A DNA stretch of 64,000 bases from positions 4,154,001 to 4,218,000 of the forward strand of contig OW818657.1 in NCBI GenBank assembly GCA_942492905.1, written 5' to 3'. A model generated the notes under the pieces. It had not been told where the DNA came from, ran no database searches, and worked only from the letters and a program-made list of their open reading frames with translations. Numbering within the stretch: position 1 is the first letter of the stretch; every line of letters starts with the position of its first letter. A program made the translations under genes and the position numbers. This document shows positions 25,790-33,930 of the stretch, piece after piece. Source of the DNA: CAIZWU01 sp942492905. GTDB lineage: Bacteria > Verrucomicrobiota > Verrucomicrobiia > Verrucomicrobiales > V1-33.

Positions 25790-26836
25790 GTGAATCTGGA
25801 ACAACATTTCGACGCCGCCGTGCAGGGAGCGGAGCCGCCTCTGGCGCTCGCCCCCATGCAGGACGTGACCCATCTGCCCTTCTGGCGGATCATGGCACGT
25901 TATGGCGGCGTCGATTTGTATTATACCGAATACATGCGGGTCCACTCGGTCTCCCGGCCGGAGCGCTGGATTGTCGATTCCATCCTGCAAAACCCCACCG
26001 GCCAGCCCGTCATCGCCCAGATCATCGGCAATGACATCCCATCCATTCTCCGCACCATCCCGCTGCTGCAGGCCCTTCCCATTGCCGCCATCGACCTGAA
26101 TCTGGGCTGTCCCGCCCCGGTGGTTTACAAAAAATGCGCCGGGGGCGGGCTACTGCGCGAACTCCCGCTGGTCGACCGGCTGCTCGGGGCCATGCGCGAT
26201 GCCATCCCCGGACGTTTCACCGTCAAAACCCGCATCGGTTTCGACGATCCCGTCACCGATGCCCTGGTGCCCCTGCTCCAAAAACACCGCCCGGACCTCG
26301 TCACGGTCCATGGCCGCACCGTTCTGGAAATGTACCGCGGGGGCATCCATTACGACCACATCCGCCACATCGCCGAAGCCCTGCCCTGCCCGGTCCTCGC
26401 CAACGGCAATGTCTCCACGCCGGACATGGCCGAGGAAACCCTGCGCCTCACCGGAGCCAAAGGCCTCATGATCGGACGCGGCGCCATCCGCAACCCCTGG
26501 ATCTTCCAACAAATCCGCCGGCACCGCCAGGGGCAGCCGGTCCCCCTTCCGTCAGGACGCGATGTCCTCGGCTACATCCATGAATTGTGGGAGGAAACCT
26601 GGCACGACGAATCCATCGAAACCGGCCACGTCCACTCCATGAAACGTTATCTGAATTTCATCGGAGCCGGCATTACCGGCGATGGTCAATTCCTCAATCA
26701 GATCCGCCGTGCTCCAGGAAAGAGCGAGTTCTTCGCGATCTGCCGGGACTACCTCGACCACCACGAGCCGATGACTCTCGAGCCTCCCGCCGGGCTGGTG
26801 CAGAAAGGCGCCTGCGGGACCAATCATCAGATATAA
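25790..26836 (+). CDS. tRNA-dihydrouridine synthase
   Basis: FMN enzyme that reduces specific uridines in tRNA to dihydrouridine with NADPH. 348 residues starting at GTG 25790. The TIM-barrel begins with LALAPMQDVTHLPFW, the catalytic motif is LNLGCPAPVVYKKCAGGGLL with Cys107, then VKTRIGF, VTVHGRT and the phosphate-binding GLMIGRGAIRNPWIF. The C-terminal helical domain is present. It resembles DusA/B/C equally by eye, so no letter is assigned. It ends 60 bases before the IS110 transposase stop codon on the other strand, with a CACAGATTT repeat in the gap. Confidence 0.93.
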   Translation: MNLEQHFDAAVQGAEPPLALAPMQDVTHLPFWRIMARYGGVDLYYTEYMRVHSVSRPERWIVDSILQNPTGQPVIAQIIGNDIPSILRTIPLLQALPIAAIDLNLGCPAPVVYKKCAGGGLLRELPLVDRLLGAMRDAIPGRFTVKTRIGFDDPVTDALVPLLQKHRPDLVTVHGRTVLEMYRGGIHYDHIRHIAEALPCPVLANGNVSTPDMAEETLRLTGAKGLMIGRGAIRNPWIFQQIRRHRQGQPVPLPSGRDVLGYIHELWEETWHDESIETGHVHSMKRYLNFIGAGITGDGQFLNQIRRAPGKSEFFAICRDYLDHHEPMTLEPPAGLVQKGACGTNHQI

Positions 26837-26896
26837 CTTTAAAAACCGAAGTGGAGAACCACAGATTTCAGGCATGTAGTCATTCAAGGATTTTCT

Positions 26897-28216
26897 TTAC
26901 GTTCCATGGGGGATTTTGTGCGGGTCCGCCGCCTGGAACGGGGAGAGGGACTGGAGTTGTTGTAGGAAGTGGGCGAGGCAGGCGTCGAGGGCTCCCGGGA
27001 GACCGAGTTGGGTGCGCTGGTTTTTGCCGAGGAGGACGGAGAGTTTGCGCAGTTTTACGGCGAGGCTTTTTCCGGACTCGGCGGCGGTGGGGGCGTTGCC
27101 CATGAGCTGATGCCAGACCTGGACGACCATTTTCCTCGCGACGGCGACGACGGCGATGTTGCGCTGGCCTTTGCGGGCGAAGAGCTTCCAGCCCCATTTC
27201 CCCAGCGCGCTGTCACGGCCGGAGCGCAGGACGGCGTGGGCTCCCCGGATGAGGAGGTGGCGCAGGTCGCCGCGCCCGTGTTTCCTGACGCCGAGGCGGA
27301 TGTCTTTGCCTTGGCCGCTCTGGCGCTGGCCGGGACTTAAACCCAGATAGGAGACGAGTTGCTGCGGACGCTGGAAGCGGTGGATGTCCCCGATCATGGC
27401 CAGGAGGGCGAAGGCGTTGATGAGGCCGATGCCGAGGATTTTCATGAGCCGGAGCATGAGGGGTTCACCGCTGACCTGGGCGGCGATGAGGCGGCGCAGG
27501 GTGTCGCGCCGCTCTTTTTGGACTTTGACCTGCTGGAGGTGGTCCGCGAGGAGGGCCTGCTGGAGCGGAGTCCAGTCGTGCTGGCGCATGACCCACGTGG
27601 CAAAGGCGGGGGTTTCCATGCCGCGGCTGCCGGGCCGGACGGCGAATTGGTTGAGGAAGCCTTTGAAAGCGTTGGTGGCGGCGGTGTGATCGGAGACGGC
27701 GCTTTGATGGGCGTGCAGGAGCTGGCGGCGTCCGGCAGTGACAGGGTCGGGCTGCCAGACGCAGGGGGCGTTTCCGATGAGATAGACTTTGGCGATGCGC
27801 ACGGCGGCGATTTTGTCGTTGTCGCAATGGAGGGCGGCGTGGCGCCCGACGTGGGCGCTTTCCAAAACACAGGAGCGGCGGCCGAGGGCGTGGAGGCGGT
27901 GGCAGATCTCGAAGCTGTTGGACCCGGCTTCCATGAGGAAGAGGTCGTCCGGGGTGCCCTGCGTGGCAGCCCAGTCGAGGAAGGCCGTGAGAGGGCGGTC
28001 GGCGTGGGATTCGAGCTGCCGGGCATCGTGCAGGCTGGTGCCGCACAACACGGCCCAGGTGAAGGTATCCGGGTGGCAGTCCAGACCGATGATCCTTCCT
28101 TTGGCGGAAGGGGCTGGCGCGGGGTAGGTTTCAAGGCCTCCGGCGGCGTTCCCCTGCCGCCCGTCCGCGGGAGGCTGGGGGGATTTTGGTTTGGGTGGTT
28201 TTGAGGTGGTTTTCAT
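26897..28216 (-). CDS. IS110-family transposase (DEDD recombinase)
   Basis: 439 residues from the ATG at 28216, which has AGGGA six bases upstream; an open frame further up is ignored for that reason. The N-terminal RuvC-like DEDD domain begins with IIGLDCHPDTF (Asp46) and has Glu96 in LMEAGSNS and Asp134 in DNDKIAAV. The fourth acidic position seems to be Ala137 where many relatives have Asp (tentative). The C-terminal Transposase_20 domain has the helix-hairpin-helix GIGLINAFALLAMIG, then LVSYLGLSPGQRQSG, whose Ser is the probable nucleophile. These enzymes join insertion and target DNA guided by a bridge RNA in the best studied members. No frameshift; it appears full length. Confidence 0.92.
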   Translation of the reverse strand: MKTTSKPPKPKSPQPPADGRQGNAAGGLETYPAPAPSAKGRIIGLDCHPDTFTWAVLCGTSLHDARQLESHADRPLTAFLDWAATQGTPDDLFLMEAGSNSFEICHRLHALGRRSCVLESAHVGRHAALHCDNDKIAAVRIAKVYLIGNAPCVWQPDPVTAGRRQLLHAHQSAVSDHTAATNAFKGFLNQFAVRPGSRGMETPAFATWVMRQHDWTPLQQALLADHLQQVKVQKERRDTLRRLIAAQVSGEPLMLRLMKILGIGLINAFALLAMIGDIHRFQRPQQLVSYLGLSPGQRQSGQGKDIRLGVRKHGRGDLRHLLIRGAHAVLRSGRDSALGKWGWKLFARKGQRNIAVVAVARKMVVQVWHQLMGNAPTAAESGKSLAVKLRKLSVLLGKNQRTQLGLPGALDACLAHFLQQLQSLSPFQAADPHKIPHGT

Positions 28217-28500
28217 TGGATTTCCCTGGTGTCCCGGTGAAGGGATGGGGCAACCGGTACGGGCGGCTGGATGTCCTGGGCTATGGACGGAAGGTTGCAT
28301 TCAGGCATCCGGGGTCTTGCGCCCCATGAGAGTGCCTTCCGCCATGATTCAATCACAGAGAGGAGTAGTGAACTCAGCGAAATCATCGAATCGTTGGACC
28401 TTCAGCCACCCGTGCGTGTTGCAGGCACTCACGTGTTCCTGGAGAGGACATAGCATGGAACTTCACAGTCCGCACCGCGCCGGTTGCTGAATGACTTCAT
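28217..28500 (-). ncRNA. Candidate bridge-RNA region of the IS110 element
   Basis: Non-coding leader upstream of the transposase, of the size expected for the bridge RNA in IS621-like IS110 elements. On the minus strand it can fold into a hairpin with an internal loop at 28304-28336 (outer GGCA/TGCC, inner GGGG/CCCC) and a longer-range stem ATGATT/AATCAT pairing 28344-28349 with 28381-28386. This is the layout in which guide loops occur. The assignment rests on element family, position and length; guide sequences could not be matched to the flanks because the ends are uncertain. Confidence 0.33.
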
Positions 28501-28509
28501 ACCCTCACG

Positions 28510-28604
28510 GAGAGCACAGATAATGAGGAGCTTGGATCTTCGGCGGGCTTCACTCGCAGGGTGAGGCGACCCATGGACATAAAGCACGGACTATCTGTGC
28601 TCTC
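28510..28604. repeat. Inverted repeat beside the IS110 leader
   Basis: GAGAGCACAGATA (28510-28522) is perfectly complementary to TATCTGTGCTCTC (28592-28604) with a 69-base loop. It is followed three bases later by the GAAATCTGTGGTT arm. All arms share the core CACAGAT, so they may be copies of one dispersed intergenic repeat. The stretch up to the next gene end at 28699 holds no credible gene. Confidence 0.55.
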
Positions 28605-28698
28605 TGAGAAATCTGTGGTTTCTATTTTCCTGTTTAGGATAACAAATCCAGCGTGACGGTTCCAGGAGCCGGACCAGCAGCCTCCAAGCACCGGAGCT

Positions 28699-29505
28699 TC
28701 ACCACCGTTCCCGGGGAGGCAGGGCCAGCGGCTGGGCTTCGGCTTCGACGGTGCGGCGGAGGGCGCGGCGGAGGCGGTCGGCGGCGCGGGGGGCGAGGGC
28801 ATCGGGGACGATCAGCCCGAGGGTGAAAATGCCGTGACGGGTGGCGGTATCGATCACACAAAGGCGGCGTTCGTCCTGGAGATCGAGGTAGATGGCCCCT
28901 TCCGCCGCAGAAGGAAGATGCGGCGCGGCGCGGCGGGCGGCTTCGGCCAGCAGCACGGCCCCGGCCACGATTTCTCCGGAGGCTTCCCGGTCACTGACAG
29001 GACAGCCCTGGGCATCGATGATGAAGATGTCGGCGGAATCGATCTGACGGCGGATCCAATCCGTCAGGGCCCGCAGTCGGGTGGTCAGCGGGCCGAGGGG
29101 CACCTCGAAATGCGGCACATGGCGGCGGGGAGGAATGGCGGACAACTCCGGGGCCGGCATCGGGACCGGGGTGCCCCAGGCCGGGAGGTCGGAGGCGGTG
29201 ACGACGTGAGCCGGGGATTCCCCCGCACCGGGTTTCGGAATCAGGCCCGATTGCTCGGCTTTGTGCCGGATATTGTCGAGGAAATGGCGCACTTTTTCCC
29301 GCTCCGGAGCAGCCATGGAAGCGGGAGGACCCGGGAATGGGGCCGACGCAAAATGCTCGGGCAGGCGGAAGTCATCGGCCATCAGCCGGGTCACCGGAGT
29401 GGCGGCGTCGACAAACCACGGCGCCGCGTCTGAAGCCGCGGGGGCGATATCCCGCGCCATGCCGGCGAGGGCTTCCTGATCAATCCATGAGCCGAGTGTA
29501 TTCAT
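28699..29505 (-). CDS. Unknown protein with roadblock/LC7-like C-terminal domain
   Basis: 268 residues from the ATG at 29505, which lies inside the ParA gene (26-base overlap). The N-terminal 150 residues are Pro/Ala-rich and look disordered with short helices. The C-terminal 110 residues (from about 158) read DIFIIDAQGCPVSD, then a helix GEIVAGAVLLAEAARRA, then strands, which resembles a roadblock/LC7 fold as found in bacterial GTPase or motility partners. This fold call is by eye and tentative. The overlap with the ParA gene says the two are made together, so it is probably the partner of that ATPase. No ParB-like DNA-binding motif was seen. Confidence 0.6.
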   Translation of the reverse strand: MNTLGSWIDQEALAGMARDIAPAASDAAPWFVDAATPVTRLMADDFRLPEHFASAPFPGPPASMAAPEREKVRHFLDNIRHKAEQSGLIPKPGAGESPAHVVTASDLPAWGTPVPMPAPELSAIPPRRHVPHFEVPLGPLTTRLRALTDWIRRQIDSADIFIIDAQGCPVSDREASGEIVAGAVLLAEAARRAAPHLPSAAEGAIYLDLQDERRLCVIDTATRHGIFTLGLIVPDALAPRAADRLRRALRRTVEAEAQPLALPPRERW

Positions 29506-30286
29506 TGGCGGAGTCAGGGGCTTGGAGTTGGAGACGCGGTTCCAGTTCGGCGGCCAACTGGTCAAAGACGTGGGCCGCGGCCGGAGGATTCCGGTGCAGG
29601 AGGCCGAGGGGCACCCCGGCAGCAGAGGCCTTCAGGAAAACGGGATCGCGGGGGATGGAGGTTTGGCAGAGCAACTGGGCGGGGACGAGGGCCCGGAGTT
29701 CGCGGACCACTTCGGCACTCTCTTTCAAATCGGCCTGCACCATGGTCATCAGGATGCCGGCCACTTCGAGCTTGGACCCGTGATTGCGCAGGAACTGGAT
29801 GGCCTGGAGCATCTGCGGAATGCTACGGATTCCCAGCGGCTCGGCCTGCTGGGGGATCAACACGCTATCGGCAAGGCGCAGGACATCGCCGGAGCTGCCG
29901 GTGAGGCCGGCCGGGGTATCGAAAATGACGAGATCGAAGGGACGGGTGGCAATTTCCGCCACCATCCGCCGCAGGGCGGCGAGGGTGTCCATGGATTCGT
30001 GACCCGAACCAAAAAAGCTGTGGGATTGCCCGGCGGTGAGCAGATTCAGCTCCGGCAGGCGGGTGGGCAGGATGAGCGGCAGCACGCTGACTCCGGTATG
30101 AACGGCATCGTAGAATCCCTGACACTTCCGCGCCTTTTCCGAGAGGGACAGGCCGACGGATCCCTGAGGGTCGGTATCGACCAGCAGCGTATTCCAACCG
30201 CGCCGCGCCAGCGAGTAGGCAAGGTTCACCGAAACGGTGGTTTTGCCCACCCCGCCCTTCTGACTGGAAATTGCTAGTAATCTCAC
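29480..30286 (-). CDS. ParA/MinD-family ATPase
   Basis: 268 residues with a GTG start at 30286. The deviant Walker A motif KGGVGKTT (10-17) with its signature lysine, the LLVDTDPQGSVG segment (switch I/Walker A'), and the DLVIFDTPAGL Walker B are all present. Such ATPases move plasmids, chromosomes or protein cargo on the nucleoid or membrane. There is no ParB gene or visible parS site beside it; instead an overlapping gene encodes a roadblock-like protein. That suggests positioning of a protein complex rather than DNA segregation (inference). The upstream gene is an alcohol dehydrogenase 44 bases away and may share the transcript. Confidence 0.9.
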   Translation of the reverse strand: MRLLAISSQKGGVGKTTVSVNLAYSLARRGWNTLLVDTDPQGSVGLSLSEKARKCQGFYDAVHTGVSVLPLILPTRLPELNLLTAGQSHSFFGSGHESMDTLAALRRMVAEIATRPFDLVIFDTPAGLTGSSGDVLRLADSVLIPQQAEPLGIRSIPQMLQAIQFLRNHGSKLEVAGILMTMVQADLKESAEVVRELRALVPAQLLCQTSIPRDPVFLKASAAGVPLGLLHRNPPAAAHVFDQLAAELEPRLQLQAPDSANEYTRLMD

Positions 30287-30330
30287 GTGACGCTCAGGGT
30301 AATGGCTCCGGGCAGGGTTTCACCCGGAAT

Positions 30331-31575
30331 TTACGAGGAAATCAGCGGGCCCGTTTCCGGGGACAACTGGTGTTCCGGGGCCGTGGCGGCGGCATACAGC
30401 TGATGGAAACTCCCGGCATCCACCGCGACCGGATTGAACTGCGCGGTCCACTGGGCGGCGGCCTCCTTGGAAAGGATGGGAAGATTCTCCGGGGTGAGCA
30501 GGCCCGAGCGCACCGCGGTGGGCAGGCTGGCGGCTTCAAGAATCCCCGTAAGCCAATCCGGGAGGGCGTCGCCCGCCAGACCGAGGGGGGCGGCCAGTTG
30601 AGTGTATTCCTCCCAGGCGGCCGGGTCGGTGAGATTGAGCCGCATGATGTGGGGGAGCATCAGCCCGACCGCTTCGCCGTGCACGATTCCGAAATGCGCC
30701 GTCAACGGGTTGGCGGCGGAATGAGCGGCTCCCAGCATGGAATTCTCGATGGCGGTGCCCGCGAACGCCGAACCGAGGAGCATGGCGGCGCGGGCTTCGT
30801 GATTGCCGGGATCGCGGAGGACGGTGAGAAAATTCCGGCTCAGCAGCGCAAAGGCGGCCCGGCTGTAGGCCACGGAAATGTCGTTGCGCTTTTTACAGAC
30901 GGCGCTTTCGAGGGCGTGGGTCAGCGCATCGATCCCCGTCACCCGGGTCACCCGGGCAGGCTGGGTGATGGTCAGATCGGGATCAAGGATGGCAATGCGG
31001 GCCGCCGCTTTTTTATCGCCACAGGCCATCTTGGCATGGGTCACCGCGTCGGAGATGAGGGCGTAGGATTGGCATTCGCTCCCCGTGCCCGCGGTGGTGG
31101 GGATGGCGATGAGCGGCAACATGGGCTTGGTGGCCTTGCCGGTGCCATGGTAGTCGCTCATTTTCCCGCCATTCGTCAGGATGAAATTGCAGCCTTTGGC
31201 GGTGTCCATGCTGCTGCCTCCGCCGAGGCCGATCAGGAGATCCGCCCGGTGTTCCCGGGCGCTGGCCACGCAGGCGTCCACCGTGTCCGTGGTGGGATTT
31301 TCCTCCACCCCCATGAAGGCACTCCATTCCACGCCCGCCGCATTGAGGCTTTCCAGCACATGATCCAGGTGACCCGCTTCCGCGATGCCGCGGTCAGTAA
31401 CCACCATGACCCGATGGGCACCGAGGCTTCTCGCAAAAATCCCGGTGCGCTGCACCGCTCCCCTGCCAAACACCACCCGGGTCCCCGGCGTGTGGGAAAA
31501 ATCGGCCACGAAGTCAGGAAAAGGCCCGCCCGGGAGCGTGGCCAGCAGTTGGTGGATCAGGGGGGAATCAGGCAT
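30331..31575 (-). CDS. Iron-containing alcohol dehydrogenase
   Basis: Group III NAD(P)-dependent dehydrogenase interconverting an alcohol and an aldehyde or ketone. 414 residues. The N-terminal Rossmann-like domain has the GLGGGSSMDTAKG nucleotide loop. Metal-binding residues lie in the helical domain: GIDALTHALE, then HSAANPLTAHFGIVHG with two histidines. The family uses Fe2+ or Zn2+. Which alcohol it handles cannot be predicted; phosphonate and butanol dehydrogenases share these motifs. It is the first gene of a possible transcript that continues into the ParA gene. ATG at 31575. Confidence 0.92.
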   Translation of the reverse strand: MPDSPLIHQLLATLPGGPFPDFVADFSHTPGTRVVFGRGAVQRTGIFARSLGAHRVMVVTDRGIAEAGHLDHVLESLNAAGVEWSAFMGVEENPTTDTVDACVASAREHRADLLIGLGGGSSMDTAKGCNFILTNGGKMSDYHGTGKATKPMLPLIAIPTTAGTGSECQSYALISDAVTHAKMACGDKKAAARIAILDPDLTITQPARVTRVTGIDALTHALESAVCKKRNDISVAYSRAAFALLSRNFLTVLRDPGNHEARAAMLLGSAFAGTAIENSMLGAAHSAANPLTAHFGIVHGEAVGLMLPHIMRLNLTDPAAWEEYTQLAAPLGLAGDALPDWLTGILEAASLPTAVRSGLLTPENLPILSKEAAAQWTAQFNPVAVDAGSFHQLYAAATAPEHQLSPETGPLISS

Positions 31576-31702
31576 GTCGGGGGATCATGCACCCAACGTG
31601 CCGGAACGGGGAATTCAAACAGTTTTCCATCCCACAAGGCAATTACCGGCCGCCGCGCCATCAAAAAATCTACTTCCGCTGGGCAGCCCGGAACGAAATG
31701 AA

Positions 31703-31746
31703 AGCCCTGTCCCCTTAGCTGGAGGCCCGCAAGGGGGGCTAGGGCT
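31703..31746. repeat. Interrupted hairpin
   Basis: Outer stem AGCCCT (31703-31708) / AGGGCT (31741-31746) and inner stem CCCCTT (31711-31716) / AAGGGG (31731-31736). Followed within 10 bases by another stem CGCGG/CCGCG. Together they look like a REP-type extragenic palindrome. Confidence 0.45.
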
Positions 31747-32028
31747 CCGTTTCGCGGGGTTTTTCCGCGTTCCGTAGTGCGATGCTCCATGTGTCCAGTG
31801 CCGCAACCGCTTCCGGCGCAGGAGTTGGATGGGATTGGGCGGGTGCCGCCGCCATCGCTTCTTCCCTCCGGCCCAAGGCTAGAAGAGCCTGCGCACGCCA
31901 CAGATCTGGCGCGAAGAGACTGCGCTCGCCCTACTCTGAGATCTGCCCGCGCCGGCAGCAGGCGCAAAGACTTTGGTGTATTGGTCCAGGAATCTACCGC
32001 ACTTCACACTCATGGGCATGAGCATGGG

Positions 32029-32068
32029 CACTCATGGGGATGTTTTCCGGAAAACATGGTCATGAGTG
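32029..32068. promoter_or_regulatory. 40-bp palindrome
   Basis: The core ATGTTTTCCGGAAAACAT (32040-32057) is a perfect 18-bp palindrome. It is flanked by CACTCATG (32029-32036) and CATGAGTG (32061-32068), also perfectly complementary, with three unpaired bases on each side. A second copy of CACTCATGGG lies 22 bases upstream (32007-32016). The shape suits a dimeric or tetrameric DNA-binding protein, or a cruciform. It lies 228 bases upstream of the acyltransferase gene. Confidence 0.6.
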
Positions 32069-32295
32069 AGGGCAAAAGAGGTTTCCCCGGGTTAGGTTCC
32101 GACCGGAAAAGGGCCTTGGGCCGGTTGGTTTGCGTGGGCGTGGGCGGGGGCTCTGGGAGACGGGCGGGGACGCTCGTCACACATGGCAGGCGATGGTTGA
32201 TCGGGTTGTTGGATTTCGCTGTGGTTATTTTTTTGGGTTCCGGGTTAATGGGCGGTGGCCCTGACTGCGGCGGCCTGCCTCCTCCTTGAAAACCC

Positions 32296-33402
32296 ATGGC
32301 CCCTGCCCTATCCCGTGCTGCTCCCCTGACAGGCCGTCTGCTTTCGCTGGATCAGTTCCGGGGCTACACGGTGGCGGCGATGTTTCTGGTGAACTACGGC
32401 GGGAACTTTGCGGCGATGCCGGCGGTGCTGAAACATCACAACACCTATTGCAGCCTGGCCGATACGGTGATGCCGCAGTTTCTCTTCGCGGTGGGATTTG
32501 CCCTGCGGCTGGTGGTGCTGCGCAATCTCAAAAAAACCGGCGCGCGGGCAACGTGGCTGCGGGCCTTGCGCCGGATCGGGCTGCTCCTGGTGGTGGGCCT
32601 CGCCTTCTACCATCTCCACTGGGACACCACGCGCTGGGACGGGCTGCTGCATCCCGTCTGGCGGCCGTGGGGCGTGGCGGAACTCTGGCGCGATGCCTTT
32701 CAGACGCTGGTCCACATCGCGGTGACCAGCCTGTGGGTGCTGCCGGTCATCGCCGCGGCGGCTCGCCCGCGGCTCCTGTTTGGGGTGGGCTCGGGGCTGC
32801 TGCATCTCGGCCTGTCCGCGTGGTTCTGGTATGAGCTGCTGCATGAAAAAAAGGTGATCGATGGCGGCCCGCCCGGTTTCCTGACCTGGACCATCCCGGC
32901 GCTGGCGGGCTCGTTTGCCTATGACTTCCGGCAGGAACGGGGAGCGTGCGGAGCCCTGCGCCCGCTGCTCCAATGGGGCGGCGGCTTCATGCTGCTGGGC
33001 TATCTGATCTCGTGCCTCGGCGCGGGCGGGCATCTGGCCGCACCGCCCTTCTTTCCGCCGCACGTGCCGATCGATCTGTGGACCATGAGCCAGCGGGCGG
33101 GCAGCCTCTCGTATCTCACCTTCGCCGCCGGCTTCTCGCTCGCGGTGTATGCGGGCTTTGTGTGGTTATGCGATCTGCACCAGAAAAAACTCGCCCTCTT
33201 CACCATCCTCGGAGCCAATGCCCTCGCCGCCTACCTCGTCCATGCCTGGGTGGACGTCCCGTTCTCGTGGCTGCGGGACACGCCCCGGCTTGATGAATAC
33301 GCCCGGCTCCCCCTCGCCCTCCTCCTCACTGCGGGATTCATCGCCACCAGCACCTTCCTCGTATGGTGCCTAAACCGCCGCGGCTGGTTCCTGCGCCTGT
33401 GA
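32296..33402 (+). CDS. Membrane acyltransferase of the NagX/DUF5009 (HGSNAT-like) type
   Basis: 368 residues, integral membrane protein with about ten helices. The N-terminus RLLSLDQFRGYTVAAMFLVN is the family's hallmark first helix (SxDxxRG). Relatives include human heparan-alpha-glucosaminide N-acetyltransferase and bacterial NagX, which acetylate sugars across the membrane using acetyl-CoA. The conserved histidine expected in the first loop could be one of HH in VLKHHNTY. Probable role: acylation of a cell-envelope or imported amino sugar (inference). No sugar-metabolism gene is adjacent. ATG at 32296. Confidence 0.82.
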   Translation: MAPALSRAAPLTGRLLSLDQFRGYTVAAMFLVNYGGNFAAMPAVLKHHNTYCSLADTVMPQFLFAVGFALRLVVLRNLKKTGARATWLRALRRIGLLLVVGLAFYHLHWDTTRWDGLLHPVWRPWGVAELWRDAFQTLVHIAVTSLWVLPVIAAAARPRLLFGVGSGLLHLGLSAWFWYELLHEKKVIDGGPPGFLTWTIPALAGSFAYDFRQERGACGALRPLLQWGGGFMLLGYLISCLGAGGHLAAPPFFPPHVPIDLWTMSQRAGSLSYLTFAAGFSLAVYAGFVWLCDLHQKKLALFTILGANALAAYLVHAWVDVPFSWLRDTPRLDEYARLPLALLLTAGFIATSTFLVWCLNRRGWFLRL

Positions 33403-33492
33403 CCCGCCGCCTTCCTCCAAGGACGCCAAGGCAGGTCGCTGGATCTGACCCGTCACCGTAATCCCCGGGGCGGCGCCTGATGTTAGCCGTGC

Positions 33493-33822
33493 TCATTCCT
33501 CCTGCTTCGATTGCCGTTCAAAACCCGTATCATGGAAAAAATCAAGGTAGGCCGATGGCTCCAGATCACTCTCCCGCAACAACGAGAAAAGCTCAACACC
33601 ATCACCCTCCAGATCACTGAACATCCAAAATGCCTGTGTCAGTTGAATGAATGTGAACCCATTCTGCTCTGCATACTCCAAGGCTTCCTGCTCTGCCGCT
33701 TCGATGGCGCCATCAAGACTTTCCGCCTGCCACAAGGTAATGCGCTCTTCATAAAGGTGCGCAAGGGTCTCGGCCTTTGCGGCAGGCCATTCGAAGTGAC
33801 ATTTGACGGAATAGCTTGGCAT
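33493..33822 (-). CDS. DUF4288-like small protein
   Basis: 109 residues, soluble and acidic. The pattern YSVKCHFEW, then LYEERITLWQAESLDGAI, then DGVELFSLLRESDLEP and FFHDTGFERQ fits the DUF4288 family as I remember it. Function unknown; members often accompany immunity or stress genes, but nothing here supports that. It stands alone, with repeats on its upstream side. Confidence 0.65.
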   Translation of the reverse strand: MPSYSVKCHFEWPAAKAETLAHLYEERITLWQAESLDGAIEAAEQEALEYAEQNGFTFIQLTQAFWMFSDLEGDGVELFSLLRESDLEPSAYLDFFHDTGFERQSKQEE

Positions 33823-33930
33823 CTTCTTTTCTGCTTAACAAGGATATCACCGACAGCACTGCAAGGGAGTGTTCCACACTATCGCCCGCCGCAATATCTG
33901 GAAAAACGCGGCACATAGTGGGATTTGGAC

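Larger units (their letters stand above)
26857..28620 (-). mobile_element. IS110-family insertion sequence (ends approximate)
   Basis: One transposase gene plus about 390 bases of 5' and 30 bases of 3' non-coding DNA. The ends are not proven: the coordinates follow a 13-bp inverted repeat, AACCACAGATTTC at 26857-26869 and GAAATCTGTGGTT at 28608-28620. IS110 elements usually lack terminal inverted repeats and target duplications, while the IS1111 subgroup has short subterminal ones; the repeat may instead be a dispersed CACAGATTT motif into which the element inserted. The transposase start has a clear Shine-Dalgarno (AGGGA), unlike many chromosomal genes here, in keeping with transfer. Confidence 0.6.
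31576..32295. other. Long non-coding region with hairpins
   Basis: About 720 bases between two divergent genes. Several short open frames exist, but none has a recognisable motif, start or composition. What it holds are structured repeats: a hairpin at 31703-31746, a small CGCGG/CCGCG stem at 31753-31769, a direct repeat and the large palindrome at 32007-32068. The region may be a decayed gene or a regulatory/structural site. Confidence 0.45.

Noticed and set aside
27359..28204. Plus-strand open frame inside the IS110 element
   Set aside because: Antisense to the transposase; no accessory-protein motif.
31557..32289. Short frames on both strands in the gene-free region
   Set aside because: No start context, no motifs, and they run through hairpins and the palindrome.
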